NCBI RefSeq assembly: GCF_013408145.1
Contig: NZ_JACBZI010000001.1
Coordinates: forward strand, 310,001-374,000
DNA from: Nocardioides marinus
GTDB lineage: Bacteria > Actinomycetota > Actinomycetes > Propionibacteriales > Nocardioidaceae
Length of the DNA stretch: 64,000 bases
Reading direction: 5' to 3'
Made by a program: the position numbers and the translations under genes. Below are positions 29,653-41,233 of the stretch, one piece after another (the stretch's first letter is position 1; each line of letters begins with the position of its first letter). The notes under the pieces are model-generated. The model ran no database searches. It was not told the DNA's origin and was given only the letters and a program-made list of their open reading frames with translations.

Positions 29653-32495
29653 CCGAGACCCCCACCTCGACCCCCACCTCGAGCCCCGCCTCGACCGGTG
29701 ACCTGACCTCCGCCCTGCGGGCCGCGGGCGTGGTCGACGTCGACGACTCGACCCTGGCCCGGGCGCTGTACTCCACCGACGCCTCGCTCTACCGGGTCCC
29801 GCCGCAGGTCGTCGTGCGTCCGCGTGACCGCGACGAGCTGCTCGCCACCCTCGCGGTGGCCCGGGAGACCGGCACCCCCCTCACGATGCGCGGGGCCGGC
29901 ACCTCGATCGCCGGCAACGCCGTGGGCCCCGGCATCGTCGTGGACACGACCAAGCACCTCCACCGGGTGCTGGCGATCGACCCCGAGGCCCGCACCGCCG
30001 TGGTCGAGCCCGGCACCGTGCACGCCGACCTGCAGCGGGCCGCGGCCCCGCACGGGCTGCGGTTCGGCCCGGACCCGTCCACGCACCCGCGCTGCACCAT
30101 CGGCGGGATGATCGGCAACAACGCCTGCGGGTCGCGGGCGCTGGGCTACGGCCGCACGGCCGACAACGTGCTCGGGCTCGACGTCGCCTTCGGCACCGGC
30201 GAGGTCTGGAGCGGCGGGCCCTCGCCCGTCGTCGACGCGCTGGGTGGTGTCGTCGACGCCGACCTGGCCCACGTGCGCACCCACTTCGGCCGCTTCACCC
30301 GCCAGGTCAGCGGCTACTCCCTCGAGCACCTGCTGCCCGAGAACGGCCGCTCCGTCGAGAAGTTCCTGGCCGGCTCCGAGGGCACCCTGGGCGTGCTGCT
30401 GGGCGCCACCGTGCGCCTCGTCGACGACCGCGTCACCCGTCACCTGCTGGTCCTCGGCTACCCGACCATGGTCGACGCGGCCGAGGCCGTCCCGGCGCTG
30501 CTCGCGGTCGGCCCGCTGGTGGCCTGCGAGGGTCTCGACGCCCGCATCGTCGACCTCGTGCGGGCCGGAGGCGGCTCCGTGCCCGACCTGCCGCGCGGTG
30601 GCGGCTGGCTCTTCGTGGAGTACACCGACGCCGGGCTGGAGCAGGCACTCGTCGCGGCGGGCTCCGCGCTGGAGCACCGGGTCGTCACGGACGCTCGGGA
30701 GGCCGCGGCGCTGTGGCGGATCCGCGAGGACGGGGCCGGGCTGGCCGCGCGCAGCCTCGGGCGACCGGCGTACTCGGGGTGGGAGGACGCGGCGGTGCCG
30801 CCCGAGCGCCTGGCGGCGTGGCTGCGCGACTTCGACGAGCTGCTGGGCGCCCACGACCTGCAGGGCGTGCCCTACGGCCACTTCGGCGACGGCTGCGTGC
30901 ACGTCCGCATCGACTTCGACTTCACCGACCGGCAGAGCGACCCCGACGCGGGCCGCCGCCGGTTCCGCGAGTTCCTGCTGGCCTGCGCCGAGAAGCTGCG
31001 CGAGCACGGCGGGTCGCTCTCCGGCGAGCACGGCGACGGCCGGGCCCGCTCGGAGCTGCTGTCGGTGATGTACGACGCGGAGTCGCTGCGGCTCTTCGGG
31101 GCGGTCAAGGCCGTCTGCGACCCCCAGAACGTCCTCAACCCCGGGGTGCTCGTCGACCCCGACCCGATCGACGCCCACCTGCGGCCGGCCCGCCCCCGGC
31201 GCGAGCCCCGCACCGCCCTGCGGCTGCTTCACGACGGCGGGTCCCTGGGTGACGCCGTCCACCGCTGCACCGGCGTCGGCAAGTGCGTCGCCCCGCAGGT
31301 CACCGGCCAGGGCTCGGGCGTCATGTGCCCGTCGTGGCAGGCGACGCGAGACGAGAAGGACTCCACCCGCGGCCGCTCGCGGGTGCTGCAGGAGGCCCTC
31401 GACGGCACGCTCGTCGGCGGGCTGGGCGACCCGGCCGTGGCCGGCGCCCTGGACCTGTGCCTGGCCTGCAAGGGCTGCGCGTCCGACTGCCCCACCGGCG
31501 TCGACATGGCCACCTACAAGTCCGAGGCCCTCCACCAGCGGTACGACGGAGAGGGCTCGACCGAGCGCCGCCCGCGCTCCCACCGGCTGCTCGGCCGGCT
31601 GCCCACGTGGGCAGCCCTGGCCGCGCCGGTGGCCCCGGTGGTCAACGCCTCGCTGAAGGTGCCGGCCTTCGCGAGGCTCGCCCGGGCCACCGCCGGGGTT
31701 GACCAGCGCCGCTCGCTGCCGGGCTTCCAGCGCCGCACCCTGCGCCGCTCCGCGACCACGGCCCGGCTGCCCGAGACGCCCGACGTGTGGGTGTGGGCCG
31801 ACTCCTTCACCGACCACTTCCTGCCCGGCTCGGGCCACGCCGCGATCCGGGTGCTGGAGTCCGCGGGCCTGAGCGTGCGGGTGATCGCGGAGGACGCCTG
31901 CTGCGGCCTGACCTGGATCACCACCGGCCAGCTCACCGAGGCCAAGCGGATCGCGGCGCGGACGGCCGCGACGCTCGCGCCCTACGTCGCCTCCGGGGTG
32001 CCGGTGCTGGGCGTGGAGCCCTCGTGCACCGCCACGCTGCGCAGCGACCTGGTCGAGCTCAGCGACGACCCGCGCGCCGTGGAGGTCGCCGGGGGAGTGC
32101 TGACCTTCGCCGAGCTGGTCGCGCGCCTGGACGCCGAGCGCCCGGGCGGGCTGCCGCTTCCCGACCTCACCGGCGTCGAGGTCGTCGCGCAGCCGCACTG
32201 CCACCAGCACGCCGTGATGGGCTGGGACGCCGACCAGCGGCTGCTGGAGCGCCTCGGGGCCACGGTCACCCGGGTGCCCGGCTGCTGCGGGCTCGCCGGC
32301 AACTTCGGCATGGAGAAGGGGCACTACGAGGTGTCGGTCGCCGTCGCCGAGACCCACCTGCTCCCGACGGTCCGCGCGCACCCGGACGCGGTGGTGCTGG
32401 CCGACGGGATGTCGTGCAAGGTCCAGCTCGACGACCTCGCCGACGTCCCGGCGATGCACCTCGCCGAGCTGCTCGCTTCTAGGCTGTCCGGGTGA
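29649..32495 (+). CDS. FAD/FeS D-2-hydroxyacid dehydrogenase (YdiJ-like)
   Basis: 948 residues from GTG 29649, overlapped by the previous stop; the longer upstream frame is not supported. The N-terminal FAD-binding_4 domain (about 55-260) has MRGAGTSIAGNAVGPGIVVD and GGMIGNNACGS. A FAD-oxidase C domain follows (about 300-510; PYGHFGDGCVHVRID, SGEHGDGRARS). A ferredoxin-like segment has CTGVGKC and CLACKGCASDCP, and two CCG-type domains contain EDACCGLTW and PGCCGLAGNFG. This matches long D-2-hydroxyglutarate or D-lactate dehydrogenases that pass electrons to the quinone pool. Context with the transhydrogenase favours D-2-hydroxyglutarate. Confidence 0.85.
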   Translation: MTETPTSTPTSSPASTGDLTSALRAAGVVDVDDSTLARALYSTDASLYRVPPQVVVRPRDRDELLATLAVARETGTPLTMRGAGTSIAGNAVGPGIVVDTTKHLHRVLAIDPEARTAVVEPGTVHADLQRAAAPHGLRFGPDPSTHPRCTIGGMIGNNACGSRALGYGRTADNVLGLDVAFGTGEVWSGGPSPVVDALGGVVDADLAHVRTHFGRFTRQVSGYSLEHLLPENGRSVEKFLAGSEGTLGVLLGATVRLVDDRVTRHLLVLGYPTMVDAAEAVPALLAVGPLVACEGLDARIVDLVRAGGGSVPDLPRGGGWLFVEYTDAGLEQALVAAGSALEHRVVTDAREAAALWRIREDGAGLAARSLGRPAYSGWEDAAVPPERLAAWLRDFDELLGAHDLQGVPYGHFGDGCVHVRIDFDFTDRQSDPDAGRRRFREFLLACAEKLREHGGSLSGEHGDGRARSELLSVMYDAESLRLFGAVKAVCDPQNVLNPGVLVDPDPIDAHLRPARPRREPRTALRLLHDGGSLGDAVHRCTGVGKCVAPQVTGQGSGVMCPSWQATRDEKDSTRGRSRVLQEALDGTLVGGLGDPAVAGALDLCLACKGCASDCPTGVDMATYKSEALHQRYDGEGSTERRPRSHRLLGRLPTWAALAAPVAPVVNASLKVPAFARLARATAGVDQRRSLPGFQRRTLRRSATTARLPETPDVWVWADSFTDHFLPGSGHAAIRVLESAGLSVRVIAEDACCGLTWITTGQLTEAKRIAARTAATLAPYVASGVPVLGVEPSCTATLRSDLVELSDDPRAVEVAGGVLTFAELVARLDAERPGGLPLPDLTGVEVVAQPHCHQHAVMGWDADQRLLERLGATVTRVPGCCGLAGNFGMEKGHYEVSVAVAETHLLPTVRAHPDAVVLADGMSCKVQLDDLADVPAMHLAELLASRLSG
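32480..32485 (+). promoter_or_regulatory. Possible internal -10 before the micropeptide
   Basis: TAGGCT lies six bases before GTG 32492, the spacing for a leaderless transcript, within the end of the preceding gene. No -35 is evident. Confidence 0.35.
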
Positions 32496-32575
32496 ACCCC
32501 AAGCACCGCCGCCTGGTCATCCCCGTGGCGCTGGGCGTGCTGCTGCTGATCGTCGTCGTCGCCGCCCTGGTCTGA
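32492..32575 (+). CDS. 27-residue single-span membrane micropeptide
   Basis: GTG 32492 overlaps the preceding stop as GTGA, and the frame ends at TGA 32573-32575, four bases before the next start. The peptide begins with basic VNPKHRR and then has about 20 hydrophobic residues (LVIPVALGVLLLIVVVAALV), a textbook one-helix membrane peptide. Tight packing with both neighbours and the start/stop overlap argue that it is translated. Function is unknown; it could be a small regulator or subunit of the membrane-linked dehydrogenase. Confidence 0.65.
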   Translation: MNPKHRRLVIPVALGVLLLIVVVAALV

Positions 32576-32579
32576 GCCG

Positions 32580-33848
32580 ATGGCCGAGCCGCTGCTGCGC
32601 ACCCTCGCCCGTCTGCGGGCCGAGCTGCTGGCCCCGGACACGTTGGTGCGGGCCGTGGCCTCGGGCCGCCGCCGCGAGGGCGAGCCGCGCTGGCGCCGCG
32701 TCGAGCTGCGCCCCGTGGACCTGAAGGCCGGCCGGCACCTGCAGCTGACGGCGTACGACGCGACGCAGGCGCACACCAGCAACCACCCGTTCGGCGACGA
32801 ACCGGCCGCGGGCCCGGCGGCCGAGGCCCTGGACGCGCTGCTCTTCGACGAGCCCTTCGGCAACTGGCACGTCGAGACCACCACCCACACCCACCAGCTG
32901 CGGGTGACCAAGAAGGGCGAGGGGCTGCTGCACTCCGCGGCGCGCAAGGAGGCCGTGCAGGCCGAGCGCGGCCACGACCGTGACAAGGAGCGGCTGCTGG
33001 AGGAGTCCGACCCGGTGTTCCGGGCGCTCGGGCTCACCGACGCGCAGGGACGGGTCAAGCCCAGCCGCCAGGCCAAGCTCCGCCAGGTCGAGGAGTTCCT
33101 GCGCCAGCTCGACGCCGCACTCTCCGACGCACGATCGCGCGGTGCGCTGCGCCGCCCCACGCCCGAGCAGCCGCTGCGCGTGGTCGACCTCGGCTGCGGC
33201 AACGCCTACCTCACCTTCGCCGCCCACCGCTTCCTGACCCACGTCCGCGGCCTGCCGGTGCACCTCGTCGGCGCCGACGTGAAGCAGCAGTCGGCCGACC
33301 ACAACGGCGAGGTCGCGGCCTCGCTGGGCATCGACGGGCAGATGTCCTTCGCGGTGGGCACCATCGGCGACGTCGTGGTCGACCCGGCCCCGGACGTGGT
33401 GCTGGCCCTGCACGCCTGCGACACGGCCACCGACGACGCGCTCGCCCGTGCGGTGGGCTGGCAGGCGCCGGTCGTGCTCGCGGCCCCCTGCTGCCACCAC
33501 GACGTGGCGGCCCAGCTGCGCAGGTCGCCCACCCCGTCGCCGTACTCCGCCCTCACCCGGCACGGCATCCTGCGCGAGCGCTTCGCCGACACCCTCACCG
33601 ACGCGCTGCGCGCCTCCCTGATGCGCCAGCAGGGCTACCGCGTGGACGTGGTGGAGTTCGTCGGCTCCGAGCACACCCCGCGCAACACGATGCTGCGCGC
33701 CGTGCGCACCGGCTCTGCCGTGCGCGGGGGGTCGCTGGTCAAGGAGTACGACGAGCTGGTCGCCACCTGGCAGCTGACGCCACGGCTGGCCCAGCTGCTC
33801 GCCGGCGCGGGCAAGGGGGCGGAGCCGGGCGCCACGGACCCGTCGTGA
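32580..33848 (+). CDS. Class I SAM-dependent methyltransferase
   Basis: A 422-residue protein. The SAM-binding motif is VVDLGCGNAYLTFAAHRFL (about residues 201-219) with acidic motif II at HLVGADVKQQS. A later LALHACDTATDDAL and APCCHHDV pattern is typical of Methyltransf_32-type proteins related to RNA or glutathione-linked methyltransferases. The N-terminal 190 residues are a separate helical region with YDATQAHTSNHPFG. The substrate is not evident. The ATG is four bases after the micropeptide stop and the end overlaps the next gene. Confidence 0.82.
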   Translation: MAEPLLRTLARLRAELLAPDTLVRAVASGRRREGEPRWRRVELRPVDLKAGRHLQLTAYDATQAHTSNHPFGDEPAAGPAAEALDALLFDEPFGNWHVETTTHTHQLRVTKKGEGLLHSAARKEAVQAERGHDRDKERLLEESDPVFRALGLTDAQGRVKPSRQAKLRQVEEFLRQLDAALSDARSRGALRRPTPEQPLRVVDLGCGNAYLTFAAHRFLTHVRGLPVHLVGADVKQQSADHNGEVAASLGIDGQMSFAVGTIGDVVVDPAPDVVLALHACDTATDDALARAVGWQAPVVLAAPCCHHDVAAQLRRSPTPSPYSALTRHGILRERFADTLTDALRASLMRQQGYRVDVVEFVGSEHTPRNTMLRAVRTGSAVRGGSLVKEYDELVATWQLTPRLAQLLAGAGKGAEPGATDPS

Positions 33849-34843
33849 GCCGGCTGCTCGCCGCGCTGGTCGCCCTGCCCTTCCTGGCCGGGGGCGTGAC
33901 CGCGGCGCTGACCGCCGACCGCGGCGAGGTCGTGCTGACCTTCACCGACCCCGAGGTCGTGGAGTCCTCCGGGCTCGTGGTGCGCGACGGCCTGCTCTCG
34001 ACGATCAACGACTCCGGTGACACCGGCCGGGTCTTCACCGTCGCCCTGGACGGCGCGGGTGCCGGCGACACCGTGGGGGTGACCCGCTTCGCGGAGTCGC
34101 CGGTGGACATGGAGGCGCTGGCCCCCGCCGGCCCGGGGGAGGTCTGGGTCGGGGACATCGGCGACAACGGCGCCGCCCGCGGCTCGGTCTCGGTCACCCG
34201 GGTGCCGGTCGGGCGAGGGGAACGCAGCGGCACGTTCCCCACCTACGAGCTGGTGTACGCCGACGGGCCGCGCGACGCGGAGACGCTGCTGGCCCACCCG
34301 CGCACCGGTCGGCTCTACGTCGTGTCCAAGCAGATCTTCGGCGGCGTCCTCTACGCCGCGCCCCGGCGCCTGGACCCGGACCGCCCGAACCGGCTGCGAC
34401 CCGTCGCCGACGCGATCCCGATCGCCACCGACGGCGCCTTCTGGCCCGACGGGAAGCACCTGGTGGTGCGCGGCTACGCCCGGGCCGTCGTCTACGCCTG
34501 GCCCTCGATGCGCGCCGTCGGCGACCTGTCCCTGCCCGACCAGGACCAGGGCGAGGGGATCGCGGTGACTCCCGACGGTCGGGTGCTGGTCTCCACCGAG
34601 GGGCAGTTCACCGACGTGCTGGAGGTGCGGCTGCCGAGGGACGTGCGGCAGGCGGTGGAGCCGACCCCGGAGCCGGCCGAGCCCTCGGCCACGCCGGAGG
34701 GGGAGGCGGACGCGACCGATGAGACCGCGGCCGAGGACGCCGCGACGGCGGGCGGCCTCGCCTCCCTGGGGGTCGTGATGGCTGTCTTCGTGGGGCTCAT
34801 CGCCCTCCTGGGTGTGGTCGGCTGGGTGGTCCGTCGGCGCTGA
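33845..34843 (+). CDS. Exported, C-terminally anchored protein, beta-propeller-like
   Basis: 332 residues starting at GTG inside the overlap. It has an N-terminal signal (LLAALVALPFLAGGVTAALT), a repeated-strand ectodomain (SSGLVVRDGLLSTINDSGDT, EVWVGDIGDNGAARG, LYVVSKQIFGG, EGIAVTPDGRVLVSTEG) that looks like a beta-propeller, a Pro/Glu/Ala linker (about 265-300) and a C-terminal membrane helix followed by VRRR. Orientation would place the propeller outside the cell. No catalytic motif is visible. It is the last gene of the overlapping operon that begins at 27842. Confidence 0.72.
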   Translation: MSRLLAALVALPFLAGGVTAALTADRGEVVLTFTDPEVVESSGLVVRDGLLSTINDSGDTGRVFTVALDGAGAGDTVGVTRFAESPVDMEALAPAGPGEVWVGDIGDNGAARGSVSVTRVPVGRGERSGTFPTYELVYADGPRDAETLLAHPRTGRLYVVSKQIFGGVLYAAPRRLDPDRPNRLRPVADAIPIATDGAFWPDGKHLVVRGYARAVVYAWPSMRAVGDLSLPDQDQGEGIAVTPDGRVLVSTEGQFTDVLEVRLPRDVRQAVEPTPEPAEPSATPEGEADATDETAAEDAATAGGLASLGVVMAVFVGLIALLGVVGWVVRRR

Positions 34844-34851
34844 GGCCGACC

Positions 34852-34857
34852 TACGGT
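34852..34857 (+). promoter_or_regulatory. -10 element for leaderless topoisomerase IB mRNA
   Basis: TACGGT is followed by seven bases and then ATG 34865. The spacing places the transcription start at the start codon. -35 is not recognisable. Confidence 0.45.
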
Positions 34858-34864
34858 TCAGGCC

Positions 34865-38016
<3,152 letters not shown>

Positions 38017-38108
38017 GCGGTCGCCGCCCGCGGTCCGGGCCAGCCGAGTGCGCTAGATCCCATGCGTCGGCGGCGTACCCCGACGCCCCGCGCGTCGTTG
38101 AGTGGGAC

Positions 38109-38546
38109 GTGAAGAAGCAGCAGGCCACCGAGGAGCTCCACCGGGCCGTCGTCGAGACGCTCGCCCGGCTGGGACGCGCCTTCGCCCACCGCGACGTCGA
38201 CGCCGCCGTCGCCTGCTTCACCCCCGACGGAGCCGCCTACGGCGACGACCTGGGGGAGCACGCCCACGGCCACGAGGAGCTGGCCTCGTTCCTCGCCGAG
38301 GTCTTCGAGGAGCCGTTCGTGATGGGCTGGGAGGTCGGCGAGGTCTGGGCCCGCCACCGCAGCGACGTGCTGTGGTTCGTGGCGCGGACCGAGGCCGTGC
38401 TGACCTACCCCGAGGGGATCGTCGAGCGGGTGCCCTTCCAGCTCTCCGGCACCCTGAGCCACTCGCGGCGCCACGGTTGGCGCTTCGAGCTCTTCAACGG
38501 CACCCAGCCGGTCACCCAGGCCCGCGAGCTGCTCGTCGGCGTCTGA
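38109..38546 (+). CDS. SnoaL/NTF2-like domain protein
   Basis: 145 residues with the NTF2-like pattern: a helical start (EELHRAVVETLARLGRAFAH), RDVDAAVACFTPDGAAYG, and late strands EAVLTYPEGIVERVPFQLSG and HGWRFELFNGTQP. Proteins of this fold include ketosteroid-isomerase-like enzymes and binding domains. No catalytic assignment is possible from the sequence. It starts with GTG; the SD is poor, so start choice is moderate. It faces a convergent methyltransferase 22 bases away. Confidence 0.65.
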   Translation: MKKQQATEELHRAVVETLARLGRAFAHRDVDAAVACFTPDGAAYGDDLGEHAHGHEELASFLAEVFEEPFVMGWEVGEVWARHRSDVLWFVARTEAVLTYPEGIVERVPFQLSGTLSHSRRHGWRFELFNGTQPVTQARELLVGV

Positions 38547-38568
38547 GGTCCACCCCGCGCGCCGGGGG

Positions 38569-39156
38569 TCAGCACACGACGGCGTAGCGCTCGTCGGTGA
38601 TCGGCCCGCCCCACAGGGCGGGGTCGTCGAGGACCAGCACGCGGGGCTCGCGCCCGACGGTGCGCGCCGCGTCGGCCACCTGCTCGGCGGTCAGGCCGGC
38701 GCCGGTGACCCAGCTGCCCTCGACCAGGACCAGCCGGCCCTCCGGTCGCAGCAGGGAGGACCAGCGGCGCAGCGCCTCGACCGGGTCGGGCAGCGCCCAG
38801 AGCACGTGGCGGCTCAGCACGACGTCGTACGTGGCGGCGCCCAGCGGCGGGTCGTAGGCGTCGCCCTCGGTGATGCTGACCGTGGGCTCACCCTCGGTCT
38901 TGGCGATCGCCCGCCGCACCATCTCCGGCGAGAAGTCCACGCCGTCGACGGCGTACCCCTCCTCGGCGAGCAGCAGCGCCAGTGTCCCGGTGCCGCAGCC
39001 GAGGTCGGCGACCCGGCAGGGTGCCGGAGGCAGGAGCCCGGCCAGCATCGTGCGCCAGGCCCCCCGCACGGCGGGGTCGCGCAGCCCGTGGTCGGCGGCG
39101 TCGTCGAAGGTGTCGGCCTCGTCGTCCCAGAGGTCGACCGCGTCCCGAGAGGTCAT
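38569..39156 (-). CDS. Class I SAM-dependent methyltransferase
   Basis: A 195-residue small-molecule-type methyltransferase. Motif I is VADLGCGTGTLALLLAEEGY, motif II is VDGVDFSPEMV, and YDVVLSRHVLWALPDPVEAL is typical of Methyltransf_11. The acceptor is unknown. On the minus strand TAGGCT (39169-39164) ends seven bases before the ATG, so the mRNA is probably leaderless. Confidence 0.85.
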   Translation of the reverse strand: MTSRDAVDLWDDEADTFDDAADHGLRDPAVRGAWRTMLAGLLPPAPCRVADLGCGTGTLALLLAEEGYAVDGVDFSPEMVRRAIAKTEGEPTVSITEGDAYDPPLGAATYDVVLSRHVLWALPDPVEALRRWSSLLRPEGRLVLVEGSWVTGAGLTAEQVADAARTVGREPRVLVLDDPALWGGPITDERYAVVC

Positions 39157-39163
39157 GACGGGC

Positions 39164-39169
39164 AGCCTA
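39164..39169 (-). promoter_or_regulatory. -10 element for a leaderless methyltransferase mRNA
   Basis: On the minus strand TAGGCT is seven bases before ATG 39156, matching the TANNNT-N6/7-start pattern seen at several genes in this window. Confidence 0.4.
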
Positions 39170-39238
39170 GGGGTGGGCGCCGACGGCCGACCGGCGCCGA
39201 CTGGTGTCGATCCCGGGACAGGGATCGCCCCGTCTGCC

Positions 39239-39244
39239 TACGCT
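39239..39244 (+). promoter_or_regulatory. Possible -10 of the secreted M15-like gene
   Basis: TACGCT would start RNA near 39251, giving a 50-base leader that contains GGAGGG just upstream of ATG 39301. No -35 is obvious. Confidence 0.35.
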
Positions 39245-39300
39245 CGTCCCCTCGGTCGCGGGGAGGTGGCCGAGGAGTCTCGCTCTCGGAGGGATCCACC

Positions 39301-39909
39301 ATGCTCGTGCCCGTTCGTCGTGCCCTCAGGGCGCTGCTGGTCGGCCTGCTGCCCGTCCTGCTGCTGACCGGCGGTCTCGCGGTCGTGACCGCGGCGACGG
39401 CCGGTGCCGCGATCGAGGACTTCGCCCGCTACCAGCCGGAGGAGAAGTGCTCCCCGAAGGCCAAGCCGGGGGCGGCGTACCTCAGCGGCTGGCTGGTGCG
39501 GAAGTACGGCGGGCACCGCGGCCGCGTCGGCTCCGCCTGCACGTCGTCGGTCTCCGAGCACCAGGAGGGCCGGGCCGTCGACTGGTCCAACGACGCCACG
39601 ACCAAGGCCGGCCGCAAGCGGGTGAGGACGTTCCTGAAGGACGTGCTGGCCGAGGACCACCGTGAGCGCCCCGCGGCCAAGGCCCGCCGGATGGGGATCA
39701 TGTACATCATCTGGGACGACCAGATGTACGCCGCGTGGCGCGGCTTCGAGCCGATGGACTACCTCTCCTCCTCGTGCAAGCGGAGGAAGAAGTGCTCCAA
39801 GACCCTGCGCCACCGCGACCACGTGCACATCTCGCTCTCGCGGCAGGGCGGCTTCGGCAACACCAGCTTCTACGACGGCAGGGTCGACAAGGACACGACG
39901 AAGGGCTGA
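39301..39909 (+). CDS. Secreted protein with M15-type peptidase-like domain
   Basis: 202 residues with a long signal peptide (about 1-38, ending near TAGAA). The mature domain has SEHQEGRAVDWSND, which fits the SxHxxGxAxD zinc-site motif of D-Ala-D-Ala carboxypeptidase-like M15 proteins, and RHRDHVHISLS, the second zinc-site motif (DHxH). A disulfide pair is possible (CSPKAK and ACTSS). It may trim peptidoglycan stems or bind the wall. ATG 39301 follows GGAGGG by six bases. A terminator hairpin follows. Confidence 0.78.
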   Translation: MLVPVRRALRALLVGLLPVLLLTGGLAVVTAATAGAAIEDFARYQPEEKCSPKAKPGAAYLSGWLVRKYGGHRGRVGSACTSSVSEHQEGRAVDWSNDATTKAGRKRVRTFLKDVLAEDHRERPAAKARRMGIMYIIWDDQMYAAWRGFEPMDYLSSSCKRRKKCSKTLRHRDHVHISLSRQGGFGNTSFYDGRVDKDTTKG

Positions 39910-39931
39910 CCGCGACCGACGCCGGGGACGA

Positions 39932-39963
39932 CGAAGCCCGCCGGTCGGGACCGGCGGGCTTCG
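39932..39963. terminator. Bidirectional terminator hairpin
   Basis: CGAAGCCCGCCGGTC (39932-39946) and GACCGGCGGGCTTCG (39949-39963) form a perfect 15-bp stem with a GG loop, lying between two convergent genes, so it can serve both. Confidence 0.8.
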
Positions 39964-39981
39964 ATGCGTGCTGTGTCGGGC

Positions 39982-41082
39982 TCAGGCCCAGGCGTCGTTC
40001 CAGCCCTCGACGTCGCTGGCCGGGCGCGGGGCCGGTCCGGCGTACACGGCGGAGGGACGGATCAGGCGACCGGTGGTCTTCTGCTCCAGGATGTGCGCCG
40101 ACCAGCCACCCGTGCGGGCGCAGGTGAACATCGAGGTGAACATGTTGGCCGGGACCTCGGCGAAGTCCAGGACGATCGCGGCCCAGAACTCGACGTTGGT
40201 CTCGAGGACGCGGTCGGGACGGCGCTCGCGCAGCTCCTTGAGCGCGGCCTGCTCCAGCGCCTCGGCCACGGCGTAGCGGGGGGCGTCGAGCTCCTTGGCG
40301 GTGCGCCGCAGCACCCGGGCGCGGGGGTCCTCGGCGCGGTAGACGCGGTGGCCGAAGCCCATCAGCCGCTCGCCGCGGTCCAAGATGCCCTTGACGTAGG
40401 CCTCGGCGTCGCCGGACTGCTCGACGTCGCTGATCATGCCGAGCACCCGCGAGGGGGCGCCGCCGTGCAGCGGGCCGCTCATCGCGCCGATGGCGCCGGA
40501 GAACGCGGCCGCGACGTCGGCGCCGGTGGAGGTGATGACGCGCGCGGTGAACGTCGAGGCGTTCATGCCGTGCTCGGCCGCCGACGACCAGTAGGCGTCG
40601 ATCGCCTTGACGTGCTTGGGGTCGGCCTCGCCCTTCCAGCGGATGAGGAACTTCTCGGCCAGGGTCGCGCCCTCGTCGACGATCTTCTGCGGGACGACCG
40701 GCTTGTCGAGGCCGCGCGCGGACTGGGCGGCGTACGAGAGCACCATGACGGCGACACGGGCGAGGTCCTCGCGGGCCTGCTCGTCGGAGATGTCGTAGGT
40801 CTGCCCGAAGCCGAAGGCCGGGGCCAGCATCGCGATCGCGGCCTGCACGTCCACCCGGACGTCGCCGGTGTGGACCGGGATGTTGTAGGCCTCGGCCGGC
40901 GGCAGGCCGGGGGTGTAGGCGCCGTCGATCAGCAGGCCCCAGACGTGCTCGAACGGCACCCGGCCGACGATGTCCTCGATGTCGACGCCGCGGTAGCGGA
41001 GTGCCGAGCCCTCCTTGTCCGGCTCGGCGATCTGGGTCTCGAAGGCGATGACGCCCTCCAGTCCGTGGTGCACCTCAGGCAT
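39982..41082 (-). CDS. Citrate synthase (short type)
   Basis: 366 residues of the short, type-I-like citrate synthase common in actinobacteria. The active-site histidines lie in GPLHGGAPSRVL and GFGHRVYRAEDPRA, and the catalytic Asp in EFWAAIVLDFAEVP. It condenses acetyl-CoA and oxaloacetate. The ATG at 41082 follows AAGGAG by six bases; the open frame extends upstream but is not coding there. A 2-methylcitrate synthase function cannot be fully excluded, but no other methylcitrate-cycle genes are near. Confidence 0.9.
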   Translation of the reverse strand: MPEVHHGLEGVIAFETQIAEPDKEGSALRYRGVDIEDIVGRVPFEHVWGLLIDGAYTPGLPPAEAYNIPVHTGDVRVDVQAAIAMLAPAFGFGQTYDISDEQAREDLARVAVMVLSYAAQSARGLDKPVVPQKIVDEGATLAEKFLIRWKGEADPKHVKAIDAYWSSAAEHGMNASTFTARVITSTGADVAAAFSGAIGAMSGPLHGGAPSRVLGMISDVEQSGDAEAYVKGILDRGERLMGFGHRVYRAEDPRARVLRRTAKELDAPRYAVAEALEQAALKELRERRPDRVLETNVEFWAAIVLDFAEVPANMFTSMFTCARTGGWSAHILEQKTTGRLIRPSAVYAGPAPRPASDVEGWNDAWA

Positions 41083-41221
41083 GTCGACTCCTTCGTCGTC
41101 CGTCTCGTCGTCTCGACCGACCGGGTCGCGGCCGGGGTCAAACCTCATGCATTCTGCCGGACGCCCCGCCGGTCCGGCGCAGCGGCCGTCCGCCGAGACC
41201 GACGGGTGGTCCCTGCCTCCG

Positions 41222-41227
41222 TACGCT
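41222..41227 (+). promoter_or_regulatory. -10 element for leaderless pdxH mRNA
   Basis: TACGCT is followed by six bases and ATG 41234, so the transcript should start on or next to the ATG. Confidence 0.45.
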
Positions 41228-41233
41228 CGGGCC

